DNA of 64,000 nt from Clytia hemisphaerica (GCA_902728285.1 CACVBU010000811.1:170101-234100); one strand, 5' to 3'; counted from the first letter of the stretch, positions 19,698 to 29,902 are shown. The notes: generated by a model not told the origin, from the sequence alone. Made by a program: numbers and translations.

Positions 19698-22538
19698 ATG
19701 GAAACCAACAAGAGGAAAAAGAAAAGTGGAAGTGAAGGAAGGAAACTCAAAAAGATGAGATTAGCGGAAGAAGCAAAATCCAGAGTGCAAATGGAACAAT
19801 ACTTCGTTAAAAAGACACCAGTGAAAGAAAAAGGAATTGAAAAACCAGGGACTTCACTTTTGTCAAACAATCAAAGTCGTGTAGATCTTGAAACAAACAT
19901 TATGCAATCCTCAGGTTCAGATGAAGAAGAGCAGATTACTACAGAAAACGTTAACACTGAAATTACCTTACCCTTAGACACTGACTCAGGTCAAACAGAT
20001 ATTGCAATTTCCTCGAATGTTGCTGAGACTTCCAACACCCCTGGAATTGATGAATTCGACCATGTAAATTTTGATGACGTTCCTGAAGATATACCCACCG
20101 TCGATCGTGGTCATCTTGACAAGGAAAAAGAAACTTCATCCTCAGATTTTGAAAATATTTTTAATGTATCTGCCGTACTTGAAAGAAATTTAACACACGA
20201 GGAAAAGATTGAATGTCTTAATCAAAAGCCTTGCCAGCCTTCGCGAGACGAGTTAAAGAAACGAAAAAAGGTAATCGGAGGAATCGAAAGACATTGCTCC
20301 GAGGATATGTTTTTTCGAAAAGATGAAAGAGGAGTTAAAACTAACAGATCTTGGCTAACATATTCACTTGATAAAGATGCGTTATTTTGCATACCCTGCC
20401 TCTTGTTTTAAGACGAAATTCTCCGAGGTGAAAACCAACGGCATAATCAGGGGAAGGCTTTTTGTAAAGATGGTTTTTCAAATTGGAAGAAACAATACAA
20501 CGCAATCCCTGACCACGAGACATCACAGGCTCACATGAACGCAAAGCTTAGCCAAGTGATGTTTTTGCAACAACGGTCTTTAAATGACATTTTAAAAAGA
20601 CAAGATGAAGAGCAAGAAAAGAAGAGACTAATCCAGGTTGAAGCGAATCGAAGAATCTTAAAGAGAGTTGTTGAAACCATTATGTTTCTAGGAAAGCAAG
20701 AACTAGCATTTCGTGGGCATCGGGAATCACTGGCATCCGACTCCTCTGTAAACAAGGGGAATTTCTTGGAAACACTAAAATATCTTGCAGAATATGATGA
20801 TGTAATGGCACTTCACTTGGAATCCGTGGAGCGTGATCATATCGATCTCGAGGCGAAAAAGAAAGGTGACAAAGCCCGAAGATTTGGACGAGGTTCCAAG
20901 CTTACATTTCTCAGTAATGACATGCAAAACAAAATTATTGCTGTGATCAGTAAAGAAATAGCGAAAGAAATCGTTAATCTAGTAAAAGATAGTGTAGCAT
21001 GGGCCGTTATTGCTGACACCACACCTGACGTTTCAAAACATGAACAGTTTAGTTTGTGCGTACGTGTCGTAACCAAATCTGGAGAAGTAAGCGAACACCA
21101 GACTAGATGTACCGTTTGACAACGTAGTAGCGCAAACATATGACGGGGCCTCGAATATGTCAGGCAAATACAACGGCCGTCAGGCCAAATTCAAAGAAAT
21201 TGCTGGAGAACATGTTATTTTTGTTCACTGCTATGCACATAATTTAAACTTAGTACTTAGCGATGCTGCAACTGCATCGTTAGAGGTTGAGAAGTTGTTT
21301 GATAATTTGCAAGCACTTTATGTGATGGTATCTAAATCTCAACCCATACACCAACTATTCGAGGATTGTCAAAAACAGTTGAAAGAGGAAAGTATTCGTT
21401 CCTTAAAAAGAATCGATACTGTCCGCTGGAGTGCTAGAGAATTCTCATTAGATATCTTTGTAAAGCGATACGACTCGATTATGCTCATACTACAAAAGAT
21501 TGTAGATGATAACTCTTACAAGTCTGACAAGCGCAGTACAGCAGACTACAACTATTTTCTACCAAGCAATTTTTAGCCACCGCCCTCCTTTTCAAAGAAA
21601 TATTTTCGATCACAGGTCCATTGAGTAGAAAATTGCAGTCTGCAAATATTGATTTTGGTAGTGCTTTGACGCTTCTTAAAAACGCCGAGGAACAGTTAGA
21701 AACTCTCCGAAAAGATCCACAACAAATAATTGACGCAGTTGATCTAAATTTTGAAGGAGCCGAATGGGAACAGAAGAGGATTGTTAGAAGTCGCAGAATT
21801 TCTGGAGCTGGAGAGACAGCTGTCGATAAGAATAAATCGACAGAATCGATTGACCCAGAAGCAAAGTGGAGGATTGATGTATTCACAGTTGCGCTTTATT
21901 ACGTTACCGTTGGACTGGATAATCGTTTTTCAGATAGTAAACATGTATTAGAAGCGTTTTCTATATTCTCACCACGGGCTTTCCCCACCTTCTTTACAGA
22001 TTACCCAACAACAAACCACGTTGAAGAAAAAGTTCGAGAATTTTGTAATACCTACAAGATAGACGTTCATCGTTGTGCAGCTGAGTTGTTCAGTTTCGCT
22101 AAAGTTTTTGAAGACTTCGACTTGGGGCTAATCCAAAACAAATCACAAACCATTTACCTTGATAGCGACATTGATTACTTGTCTGACGATGAAGTAGAAA
22201 TTGATGATGAAGAAGACGCAAGTGGAAAATTCAAAAGTTTCATGGATTGTCTGTCGGTTCTTACTAATAAAAACTACATGCTAATAGACGCTTACCCAAA
22301 TCTTGTTCGAGTTTATTCGATTGCTGTGGCTATACCAATTACGTCTTGCTCAGCTGAACGCTCTTTTTCGCCACTTAAACGTGTCAAGACAAGGTTGCGC
22401 TCCTCGATGCTCCAAGATAGATTAGAAGGACTGTTGTTGATGTCCATTGAACGAAAGATTTTGTCCGAAATAGATGTAGATAAGATAATGGACATAGTCG
22501 GACAGTCTTCATCAGAATTAAAGAAAGCTCTTTTATAA
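19698..22538 (+). pseudogene. hAT transposase (ZMYM/TTF-finger subtype), stops and frameshifts
   Basis: The N-terminal part (19698-20408) is charged, then holds a TTF/BED-like finger WLTYSLDKDALFCIPCLLF; TAA at 20409 interrupts it and the same frame continues SNWKKQYNAIPDHETSQAHM. The core follows: IADTTPDVSKHEQFSLCVRV (first Asp region, near 21015), a frame change with likely loss of some 30 codons at about 21110, then VAQTYDGASNMSGKYNGRQA and FVHCYAHNLNLVLSDA (21125-21260), another frame change at about 21550, and the dimerisation region SIAVAIPITSCSAERSFSPL with KRVKTRLRSSMLQDRLEGLL near the end. The order DTT, YDGASNM, CxAHxLNL, SCSAERSFS fits the DUF4371/hAT family. Coding strand and position fit the surrounding hAT ends. 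Confidence 0.9.
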
Positions 22539-23100
22539 ATTAATCAATTTCATTGATATTTATATAGATCAAGATTTAACGGTTTCATGATGATGTATAT
22601 GTTCAAATCAAAGTTCTTAGGTTTTATTAGGCTTACAATAATCATAATCTGAGTTGTGCTACCGTATCTTCTTTTGTCCAATCACAAACATTTAGAAATT
22701 TTTGAGTAAAGCTTATGTTACTTTGTGAAAGAGCTAACCCGAAGCATACTTTACGTCGTATAAAATCTTAACTTTCTCCATAAATAATAGAAAATGTTAA
22801 GCTCGAGTCTTTTGTTAACATTTAATCCATCAGCTTTGTTACTATCGTATTTTTATTTTTACAATTAATTCCAGTAAAAATCAATTATGGTATTTTTCTA
22901 CCGGATACAAGTATTCATTCCTATTCGTTATTCAACTTTGTCATTAATATAACTCGATATAACTTTATAACCTTTCCTGACTTATTTCGCTTGATTTTTA
23001 ATGGACTGAAGAAAAAGCAAAGGGAAAAGGGGGTTAATCCTACTAGGGAGCGGGCGCCTATCTAGGCAAAGGGGGGGGCGCCAAAAGCAAAATTCAGAAC
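22539..23100. other. hAT 3' non-coding region
   Basis: AT-rich sequence between the transposase stop and the right TIR. It ends in a GGCGCC-rich segment (23045-23085) resembling the left subterminal region at 17225-17330. No gene seen. Confidence 0.5.
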
Positions 23101-23146
23101 TTTGCCTCCCCAGCCCCGACCTAGCCACCACGCTACTGGTTGCTGT

Positions 23147-23908
23147 ATGATGATTCCAATGCACTTCTTGAATAATTGAGTATGCCAAAGGAGAGTTTTT
23201 ATCAACGATAGGAACACAGAAGGTTGAGGTACTGAGGTCCTTCATTGCGTTGGTTGCTTTTCCAATTGCAGTGATCTGGTCAGTTGGCAAGATGCGACCA
23301 GTGTAATACAAGATACCATCCTTTTCTTCAGATATCTTCTTGAATTTGGAGTTGTTATTGAAATGTTTCACCTCTTGAGTGGCTTTCCTGAAGAAGTATT
23401 GCTTGGATTTGAGAATGTCTTCATCATTTAAGTGGAATAATTCTTTGTTGGATTTTGAAGTTGTTCTCAATTTTTTGGCATGCTGAGATGAACTTGAGAA
23501 TGTAAGCCATGATCCTGATAACAGTGTTAATCTTCGATGATTTGGGTCAACGAGGTATTTTGAGTAACTGTAACGTTCTGATATCATGTCAGGGATCAAT
23601 GGTTTGGTTGATGAGACAAAACAGTCAATGCCTTCTTTGCGAACTTCTTCTCTTGATTCTTTCTTCAAGTGTTGCTTCTCCTGGGCACTTAGAGATATGT
23701 CAGCGGTGGTAAGAGCTGGAAAACTTGCTAGATCACCTTGCATCCAAGTAAAGCCATTGATCCAGTTGGATTGTTGATTGACATCTTCTATGGAAGTGCA
23801 TCTTCGAGTACCCAGGTCAGCAATCATGTTTTCGGACTTGATGTATTTCCATTGTGATGTGTCTGTAAAGCGATGGACTTCAGAGACACGATTCCTGGGT
23901 CCATTGCT
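23147..23908 (-). pseudogene. BEL/Pao Pol, RNase H end to integrase zinc region
   Basis: On the minus strand reads SEVHRFTDTSQWKYIKSENM, IADLGTRRCTSIEDVNQQSN, WINGFTWM, then FNNNSKFKKISEEKDGILYY, TGRILPTDQITAIGKA, VPIVDKNSPLAYSIIQEVHW. The ADLGTR motif after a WxY(V/I)xxxxN segment is characteristic of BEL/Pao RNase H-integrase linkers. The frame continues below 23147 only as hAT terminal sequence. Everything N-terminal to the RNase H end is lost. Confidence 0.85.
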
Positions 23909-23963
23909 TGAGAGTGCTGTGTGGGACTTGAGACTCACTCAATTAAGGTTAACTGCCTTAACA
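23909..23963 (-). repeat. Remnant (55 bp) of the BEL/Pao 5' LTR
   Basis: Repeats 15916-15970 base for base by eye. Pol sequence abuts it directly, so a deletion removed about 675 bp of LTR together with gag, protease and RT. Confidence 0.85.
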
Positions 23964-23968
23964 AGTGG

Positions 23969-24312
23969 TGTGGTTCTACTTAACCGTTTAGGGGTCGACT
24001 TCAGTCATCTTCGGGAACATAAATTCAAACACAATTTTGCAGACACAGTTGATCCTTTTTGCAACTGTCGAAATAACTCTATCGAAACTACACAGCATTT
24101 TCTGATGCATTACTCTGATTTCTCCGATGATAGACATGTAATGTTTGACAGCCTTCTTCAACTTGACATGCTACCATTAAACCCAAGAATACTTTCCAGA
24201 ATATTTCTCTTTGGGGATTCGAATTTTAGTAACAACCTCAATCATGATATATTAAGTATAACCGTAAACTTTATCCAAGATACCGGTCGATTCGAGGGTC
24301 CGTTGTTTTGAT
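23969..24312 (+). pseudogene. LINE-B ORF2 C-terminal end
   Basis: Continues the LINE-B frame interrupted at 15240: LLNRLGVDFSHLREHKFKHN, FADTVDPFCNCRNNSIETTQ, HFLMHYSDF and ILSITVNFIQDTGRFEGPLF, then a stop. The C-x-C...T-x-H-F-L-x-x-C/Y segment is the terminal zinc-knuckle-like motif of these LINEs; the last Cys appears changed to Tyr. The homologous end of LINE-A is at 26220-26553. Confidence 0.8.
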
Positions 24313-24468
24313 TGTTCACAATGCTCATTGAGTTTGTTTTTTGTTTAATTTTGCCTTACCTTTCAATTGTTTTTTTTTTCTCGTTTTTCTTTTTATAAGG
24401 TTTCTCTCTCCTGGTGGTAGAATCTAGCGGTTTTTTGGCGGGTGTGCTGGAACCTTTTAGTGTTTGTA

Positions 24469-24996
24469 CCGGGTGACCCACGAAAAAGTTCAGACATTTC
24501 CCGACGTCTTGAGGCCGAACAAATGTCCCAAATTGCTTGGAGTTTTGATATTTAGAAAGTAGATATCCTAACTTAAAATTTGAGCTATCACTTTTTAAAT
24601 TTGACCAACTTGTTCTCTGCTTATGAGCTTTTAAAGTCAAAATTCACTTTACGGAAAGTGTAAAAAACACATAAAAAGGGGTATCAAATTTGGTATTTTT
24701 AGACGTTTTTGATATACAGTTTTTGAAATAAATCTATGAAAGCGCCAATTTTTATAAAAACTAGTCTTGTTTTAAACAAAAATTACTTTCAAAGGTGTTT
24801 TTATTAATTATTAATGTCATAAAACTCGTTAAATAAGCCAATTTGTAAGTGATTTTCTAATTGATTGCATGAATTTAATACCTCTTTTTACGTGTTTTTT
24901 ACACTTTTCGAAAAGTGAATTTTGACTTTAAAAGCTCATAAGCAGAGAGCAAGTTGGTCAAATTTGAAATTCTGAACTTTTTCGTGGGTCACCCGG
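24469..24996. mobile_element. 528-bp foldback MITE inserted at TA in the LINE-B 3' UTR
   Basis: The ends CCGGGTGACCCACGAAAAAG and their reverse complement are flanked by TA (24467-24468; 24997-24998). The arms match for about 130 bp, apart from some 70-100 extra bases in the left arm. The LINE-A 3' UTR (around 27755-27775) shows the uninterrupted sequence TTTTGTACTATTTGTTCGTG, so it is a natural empty site. Likely a Tc1/mariner-type non-autonomous element. Confidence 0.85.
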
Positions 24997-25068
24997 TATT
25001 CTATGTTCGTGTCATTACTTATAAATAAATAAAAATTAAAAAAAAAAAGAAAAAAAAAATACTCGTGG

Positions 25069-26553
25069 AGTGTTCCTTGATATTTCCAAAGCTTTTGACA
25101 GAGTTTGGCACGATGGTTTAATTTTCAAACTTAAGTCATAATGGTGTTTCTGGCTTCCTTCTATTAATCCAGAAGTTTCTTCACGGGAGACGGCAGCGGG
25201 TTGTTCTTGATGGTCAAGCTTCTGAATGGACGGAAGTCTTGGCCGGTGTACCTCAGGGATCTATTCTCGGACCCCTCTTTTTTTTATTTACATTAATGAA
25301 GGAATCATTTCCATGATCAAAATTTTTGCTAATGGCTCATCCTTTTTTTCGCTTATCCTAGACCATATTCGCTGTTCTCAAGAACTGAACAGTGACATGC
25401 AGAAGATAAGTGGTGAGTGGGCTCATCAATGGAAAATGTCCTTCAACCCTGATCATTCTAAACAGGCAGTTGAAGTGTACTTTACCCGGAGGTTTAATCC
25501 AGCTGACCCCCCAGAAATTACTTTCAATAATGCAGCCATCGCAGTTCAGGATCATCAAAAACATCTTGGTCTCATACTTGATCAAAAGCTGGCCTTTGAC
25601 TGTCACCTTGATGAAAAAATAAAAAAAGCTAATCAAGGTATTGGTCTCATTCGCAGACTTCGTAAATTTCTACCCAGGGATTCTCTTGTCACTATATACA
25701 AAACCTATGTTAGACCACACCTAGATTATGGAGATATATGATCGTATATGATCGTCCTGGTAATTCCACATTTTCTGAAAAACTAGAGTCTGTTCAATAT
25801 GATGCTTGTTGTGCAATTACTGGATGCTTCAGAGGAACATCCAAAGAAAAAATTTACTTTAAGTTAGGCTTTGAAAGCCTGGCAGACAGGCGATTAATTA
25901 GAAGACTCGTATTTTTTCATAAAATAATAAAAGGCTTTGCTCCTGCTTATCTTACGAATATTCTTCCTCCCCAGAGAGAAGAGGAAGAGCGCAATGCAGG
26001 GCGAAGGATAAAACCACCACTCGAGGTACCTTTCTGTAGAACCGAGCGTTATCGTGCCTCTTTTTTTCCTTTTATATAAATGAATGGAATAAACTCGGAG
26101 ATCATATACGAAATCTTCCCACTATTAAGTCTTTCAAGCAAGCAATTCTCCGATTCCTCAGACCCAGTGCTAACTCAGTTTTCAGAGCTAGTGACAACGA
26201 TGGCGTTGTTCTCCTTAACCGATTAAGGGTTGGTTTCAGTCATCTTCGTGAGCATAAGTTCAGACATAATTTTGCAGACACAGTTGACCCCTTCTGCAAC
26301 TGTCGACAAAACTCAGTAGAAACAACACAGCATTTTTTTAATGCATTTCTCTGATTACTCGAACGACAGACTTGTGATGTTCGACAGCGTTCTTCAACTT
26401 GACATAACCTTGTTTCCATTTAATCCCAAAACATTGTGTAGAATACTTCTTTATGGCGACCCCGATTTTAGCATTGTCCAAAATCATGATATATTGAGCA
26501 TAACGATAAAATTTATCTGTGATACAAGTCGTTTTGGGGAACCGTTATTTTAG
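25069..26553 (+). pseudogene. LINE-A reverse transcriptase, 3' piece
   Basis: Resumes after ATACTCGTGG with VFLDISKAFDRVWHDGLIFK, frameshifts around 25140 and 25300, then MIKIFANGSSFFSLILDHIR (the catalytic FADD is mutated to FANG), MSFNPDHSKQAVEVYFTRR, HLGLILDQKLAFD, DEKIKKANQGIGLIRRLRKF, YKTYVRPHLDYGDI, a short duplication at 25736-25755, VYDRPGNSTFSEKLESVQYD, GCFRGTSKEKIYFKLGFESL and the terminal HLREHKFRHNFADTVDPFCN block to a stop at 26553. The lost catalytic Asp and the frameshifts show it is dead. Confidence 0.8.
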
Positions 26554-26599
26554 TCTTTCACTCTAACTGCTCTCCTAGCTCTTTTTGTTTTTGTTTTTC

Positions 26600-27645
26600 A
26601 TTTCTGTTAGTATTTATCTGAAAAAGGTAATTAAAATTCAGAAAACGTGTGTCAAACTAAAAATCAAAAACATTCAATTTGAGCAAGAAATCATTTTCAC
26701 CAACTTAACGCGACAAGGACAAAACAGCGACAAACCTTAAAACCAACAACAATAACAAAATAAAACCAAAGAAACAAAAAGTAACAACCCACAAATAAAC
26801 AATCTTACAATAGACAAACAATAAATATAAATCTACAAATTTAGCATAGAGAAAACCGGTAAGTGAATTTAAAGAAAGTTGAGAAATAAATGGAGTGCGG
26901 ATAGATGAAGACCAAAGTCTGGCATCAGGTGTGGCCATGAGTAAGCTTGCCCTGCTACTCTAGAGTCACCCGTCATCTAACCAAAGGTTAGAAAGTGTTG
27001 ATCAAGCACAATCTAGAAAAGAAAAGGTTTAGAAAGAAAGACGCATAATCGAAAAGTTTGAAAAGTTGGCCGACGGCCCGGTTCGGCGTGCCGTATCCGA
27101 GTGGCCGTACGGTGGAAAAAGAAGAAGGAAATGAGGACTTAAAACAAAAAACGCACAAATTTATATCAATACGTGTGAACTTCTTTAACCAAAATTTGAC
27201 TAATTTGAGTCGCTAATTCACATATCCTGCAAACAAGTGGAGCGCTACCAACCACTAGACTTTCTAATAAGTTCAAACGAGACATTCACAATTTTCAAAC
27301 TAAAAATGTTAAAATAAAACGACAAATCCGATAAATGTTTTAGATGATGATGATGATGATGATGATTAAATAAAACTAGAGAAGACTTTCTAAGAATAGT
27401 GTTATATTGCTAGCAAGGGAATGGAATACCTGCTGGCGTCCATATATTTTTTCAATGTCTTCTGTAAACGAAAGACTTTTCCGCCTTGTTTCAAAGCACG
27501 GTCCATTAAAACTCTACCCGCCAAGCTAAAATTTTCCAAAGATGAACTAACCCGTGCTCTCCGGATGATTTCAGCACCAAAACAAGAGTAAAACATGGTT
27601 GAAGGCAAATTACTAATGCAAAACACTGCTCTGTAGTTATTTTTT
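26600..27645 (-). mobile_element. Minus-strand retroelement 3' part inserted in the LINE-A 3' UTR
   Basis: LINE-A 3' UTR sequence is interrupted between about 26600 and 27645. The inserted piece carries, in minus direction, a C-terminal coding fragment (27626-27402), a GATGAT microsatellite (27344-27366) and a UTR-like part (27120-26880). That part recurs in plus orientation at 58322-58500 (TACGGCCACTCGGATACGGC; CATGGCCACACCTGATGCCAG). The exact ends and target duplication could not be set. Confidence 0.5.
27402..27626 (-). pseudogene. Possible retroelement Pol C-terminal segment
   Basis: Reads LPSTMFYSCFGAEIIRRARV, SSSLENFSLAGRVLMDRALK, QGGKVFRLQKTLKKYMDA. The pattern YSxFxxEIxRxARxSSxxxxF...L..R.L.QG...L...L.K reminds me of the segment after the RT domain in some animal retroelement polymerases; this is recollection without a search. 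Its 3' flank is the dispersed repeat shared with 58.3 kb, consistent with an ORF end followed by a 3' UTR. Confidence 0.35.
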
Positions 27646-27808
27646 TTCTTTTCATTTATTAGTTTATTTATTAATTCATTGTTAGCTTAGTTTGGGTTCC
27701 TTCCTCCTGGCGGTATGATCTGGTGGTCCTTTCGCGGGAGGTTAGGAACCTTTAGTTTTGTACTATTTGTTCGTGTTACCTATACTATAGATAGAAAAAA
27801 TAGATTTC

Positions 27809-27854
27809 TTTGTCTCAAGGACCTGCCATCAGAGAATGGAACCCTAAGGTTAGC
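27809..27854 (+). pseudogene. DIRS continuation after LINE-A
   Basis: Continuing the frame from 13680, the sequence gives an FFVSRTCHQ segment, corresponding to the PEIDLFASRxxHQ motif that begins the region after RNase H in DIRS elements. It then hits stops and the target duplication GGTTAGC (27848-27854) of the next MITE. Confidence 0.55.
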
Positions 27855-28500
27855 CAACGATGTAAAAATAATAGATAACCAACTACCTCTAGAAGGCACT
27901 TCTCCCAAGAGAACAACCATTGTTTTCCTATTGAAATGAGCACTCCTTTAAAAAGCTCTGTGTGCAGTGCGTGTTATGCTTTTAGCTAGATTTTGACACA
28001 CTGAATTGATAGAAATTTGAATTGTTATTTACTGCAAATTTTGGAATTTTTTTCAAAAGATAAAGGTACCAATCTTTAGACAAATTGACTACGGATCGGC
28101 CTGATACCACTTAATCTTCATCTGGATAAATAAACGCTCATAAAATGATGTTATCTGAAAAATATATGTGTGATTTGAAGTGCGGTATCTCACGAATGAA
28201 AAGTGCATGAAGGTTGCCTGATACAAAATAAACAGATGAATATTTATAGAACAATAATATCTAATTAAAAAATTCCTTCTGTGAGGCTGCCTATAGGAAA
28301 ATACACTTTTTCTAACCCAAATTTTGGAAAAATATACATCACGTGATCGATTCTGTCCAATAGAAGGTTGCAAATGAAGCAAGTTTTTATTTAATTGCAC
28401 TTTTTACGATGCAAAATGTCATTAATATTTTTACAACCATAACACGGATGTTTTTTTGAGAATCAAGGCAAGTTGGTTATCTATTATTTTTACATCGTTG
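27855..28500. mobile_element. 646-bp MITE with 30-bp TIRs in DIRS
   Basis: CAACGATGTAAAAATAATAG at the left end is mirrored at 28471-28500 (30 bp shared), and GGTTAGC duplicates at 27848-27854 and 28501-28507. Skipping the block joins DIRS coding sequence (LRLAAWRISG). No recognisable protein. Confidence 0.85.
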
Positions 28501-28507
28501 GGTTAGC

Positions 28508-28680
28508 AGCATGGAGGATCTCGGGGTGGAAGAAAGACAGAAAAGTTATCAGAAACAGGTGAGAAGCTTGTCTTCAAATCCAGAGGAGAAGGAACTAGAA
28601 AGTATTACAAATCAGCCTGGAACAAATTCGAGTAATGGTGTAGTGGAAAACAAGTTGATCCCTTTTCATGTCCTATAGAT
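28508..28680 (+). pseudogene. DIRS tyrosine-recombinase N-terminal fragment
   Basis: After the MITE the frame gives LAAWRISGWKKDRKV, then in another frame GTRKYYKSAWNKFE, a stop, and WCSGKQVDPFSCPID. The pattern GTRxxYxSAWxKFxxWC....DPF is the N-terminal (core-binding) part of the DIRS tyrosine recombinase. The remainder, including the R-H-R-Y catalytic part, is absent after 28680. Confidence 0.65.
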
Positions 28681-29628
28681 AGGGACCGCGAAAGACAGGG
28701 GTAAAACGATTGGAATCGACAAAAATGTTAATCCTAGGTTGTAGACCACAAGTTTTAGAAGCATTATTATCATTAAATGAATGCCCTGTAAAAGTTTGGT
28801 GGTCATAACTTCATTTTTCATAAAAATTTAATTGGCAGACGACCTACCAACAAAAAATAAGTTTTAGCCAGGTGAGCGCTTCCTCAAACCCCTTGTTGTT
28901 ATACATTTTTGAAACCACAAGAGATCAGCGATGTTTGTTTACTTTGTTTTGATGAACCAATCAAATCCTACAAAGAATTATTCAGTTTTTTCTGGAAAAA
29001 AGCCACTTTTGAGGGCTTTAGATTTCCTCCCCGGCATTAAGACGAGGACAATATGAAATTTCAACCTTTTTTACATATTATTTGTCAATAAAAACTAATA
29101 TTTTCAACCACGCTCTGCTGGCTTTTTTGGCTCAAAGTTTGTTGATATTCCAGAAATTCTAGAAAATTCAAAATGGCGGCGAAAGAAAGTGGTCAGTGGA
29201 CAGAAAAGCTTTTTTTGAATCTTTTATCTGATAAGGTAGTACGCGAATGATGGAATCCTGATGTTCATTATGTTAACTATGACTTATTAGATCTTCTCTT
29301 TGCTAACTTTGGTACAGTTTCATATGGAAGCCGAGAAGTGCCATCGTGATTTCTTTATTTTCGGTAAATTTCTTTATTTTCGGTAAATTTCTTTATTTTC
29401 GGAAAAATTTCTTTATTTTTGTCTAAAAAAATATCTGGTTTTACCGCACGATTTCAATGTTTGGCTTCAATATTTGCTGCGCAATTTCAATATTGGCTGC
29501 GCAATTTATAAGTTACAAAATTAGTAGTGAACTGAGGCTATTTGACATACCTTTGAAGCATGCTACATAATTTCGTTAAGGGCAATGTGCTTTAAATGTT
29601 GAGATCACGATAAAAGAGAGGTTAGACA
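28681..29628. other. Stretch without an identified gene
   Basis: It begins abruptly at GGGACCGCGAAAGACAGG where DIRS homology ends, so a further insertion is likely. ATGGCGGCGAAAGAAAGTGG at 29172 is a strong start context leading to a 26-codon frame (MAAKESGQWTEKLFLNLLSD...) that ends at TGA 29248; it could be the first exon of the gene whose zinc ribbon follows at 29629. TTTCTTTATTTTCGGTAAAT repeats three times at 29350-29405. Confidence 0.35.
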
Positions 29629-29902
29629 ATGTTTTGTGGGCAGTGTGGGCAAGAATTATTTGAGGCTGATACATTTTGTGGAAATTGCGGTGAACGGAAA
29701 GCTCCAACACAAATCGAACATTTAGACAAAGAAATCATAGAATATTACTTTCATCGAGGCTTTGTTTACGAATCGAACCTCCTCTTCCTTAATGTTAATA
29801 ATGGAATTCAAATAGACCTTTTCGCCTTTCCATCCGCCATATTGAATTGTATGCAAAAATTATGGTGGCCGAATTGCCGTGGTGAAATTCCCTTAGAAAG
29901 TA
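29629..29902 (+). pseudogene. Zinc-ribbon plus helix-turn-helix fragment of an integrase-like gene
   Basis: MFCGQCGQELFEADTFCGNCGE is a two-CxxC zinc ribbon. It is followed by EIIEYYFHRGFVYESNLLFL and NVNNGIQIDL, resembling the HTH segment (RGFxYxxIxxFLxxxHGIxISxxTLKRRL) that precedes rve-type integrase cores in a family frequent in coral-like genomes. The frame loses similarity after about 29830, and from 29903 to its stop at 29958 it consists of MITE sequence. The integrase core is not present here; a different, broken core lies at 54.6-55.7 kb. Confidence 0.5.

Larger units (their letters stand above)
17178..23138 (+). mobile_element. hAT DNA transposon in BEL integrase, carrying a nested TTAA element
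   Basis: Perfect 15-bp TIRs CAGTAGCGTGGTGGC (17178-17192 and reverse complement 23124-23138) are flanked by the 8-bp duplication GTTGCTGT (17170-17177; 23139-23146). Both are textbook hAT features. Length is 5961 bp, or about 3.8 kb without the nested element at 17369-19495, a normal size for an autonomous hAT. The subterminal regions are rich in GGCGCC and G/C runs (17196-17330 and 23040-23100). The transposase gene (19698-22538) is decayed. Confidence 0.95.
15241..23963 (-). mobile_element. BEL/Pao LTR retrotransposon, internally deleted, split by a hAT element
   Basis: AGTGG duplicates at 15236-15240 and 23964-23968. In minus orientation the element starts TGTTAAGGCAG and ends CACCACA. 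Order along the plus strand: full 3' LTR (15241-15970), polypurine tract, integrase C-terminus and core (16083-17177), the hAT insertion, the RNase H-to-integrase part of pol (23147-23908), then only 55 bp of 5' LTR. Gag, protease and RT are gone, so the copy cannot move. This is an old endogenous copy; its breaks are described, not repaired. Confidence 0.85.
13827..25058 (+). mobile_element. LINE-B (same family), inserted in LINE-A and split by a BEL/Pao element
   Basis: ATACTCGTGG (13817-13826; 25059-25068) is a 10-bp target duplication, and the right end is an A-rich tail (25022-25058), the expected hallmarks of target-primed reverse transcription. Coding pieces are 13870-15235 and 23969-24312. 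The 3' UTR contains a TA-inserted MITE (24469-24996). The first 43 bp (13827-13869) are AT-rich filler that I cannot assign. Confidence 0.85.
13681..27797 (+). mobile_element. LINE-A (CR1/jockey-like), inserted in DIRS, itself split by LINE-B and a minus-strand retroelement
   Basis: AAATAGATTTC at 13670-13680 and 27798-27808 is the target duplication. LINE-A's own sequence is 13681-13826, then 25069-about 26600, then about 27645-27797. The copy is 5' truncated inside the RT. Its 3' UTR (GGTTCCTTCCTCCTGGCGGT at about 27697) matches the LINE-B 3' UTR (about 24400). The host DIRS frame resumes exactly after the right duplication. Confidence 0.8.
11286..28680 (+). mobile_element. DIRS-type retroelement, split by a 14-kb LINE nest and by MITEs
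   Basis: Pieces in order: gag-like 11286-12101, RT and RNase H 12110-13262, RNase H continuation 13532-13680, then after the LINE-A nest 27803-27854, and after a MITE 28501-28680 (tyrosine recombinase start). Reading continues across each junction once the inserted block is skipped: 13680 to 27809 restores a DIRS PEID-F segment, and 27854 to 28508 restores a LAAW segment. Most of the usual methyltransferase-like region and the recombinase catalytic part are missing. The element has frameshifts and is dead. Its 5' end is uncertain. Confidence 0.75.

Noticed and set aside
22982-23146. C-terminal extension of the BEL frame (VVARSGLGRQ...)
   Set aside because: Lies beyond the hAT junction at 23138 and is translated hAT terminal sequence.
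15241-23963. Reading the hAT transposase as cargo of the BEL element
   Set aside because: The hAT block has its own 15-bp TIRs and an 8-bp duplication inside the integrase gene, so it is a later insertion.
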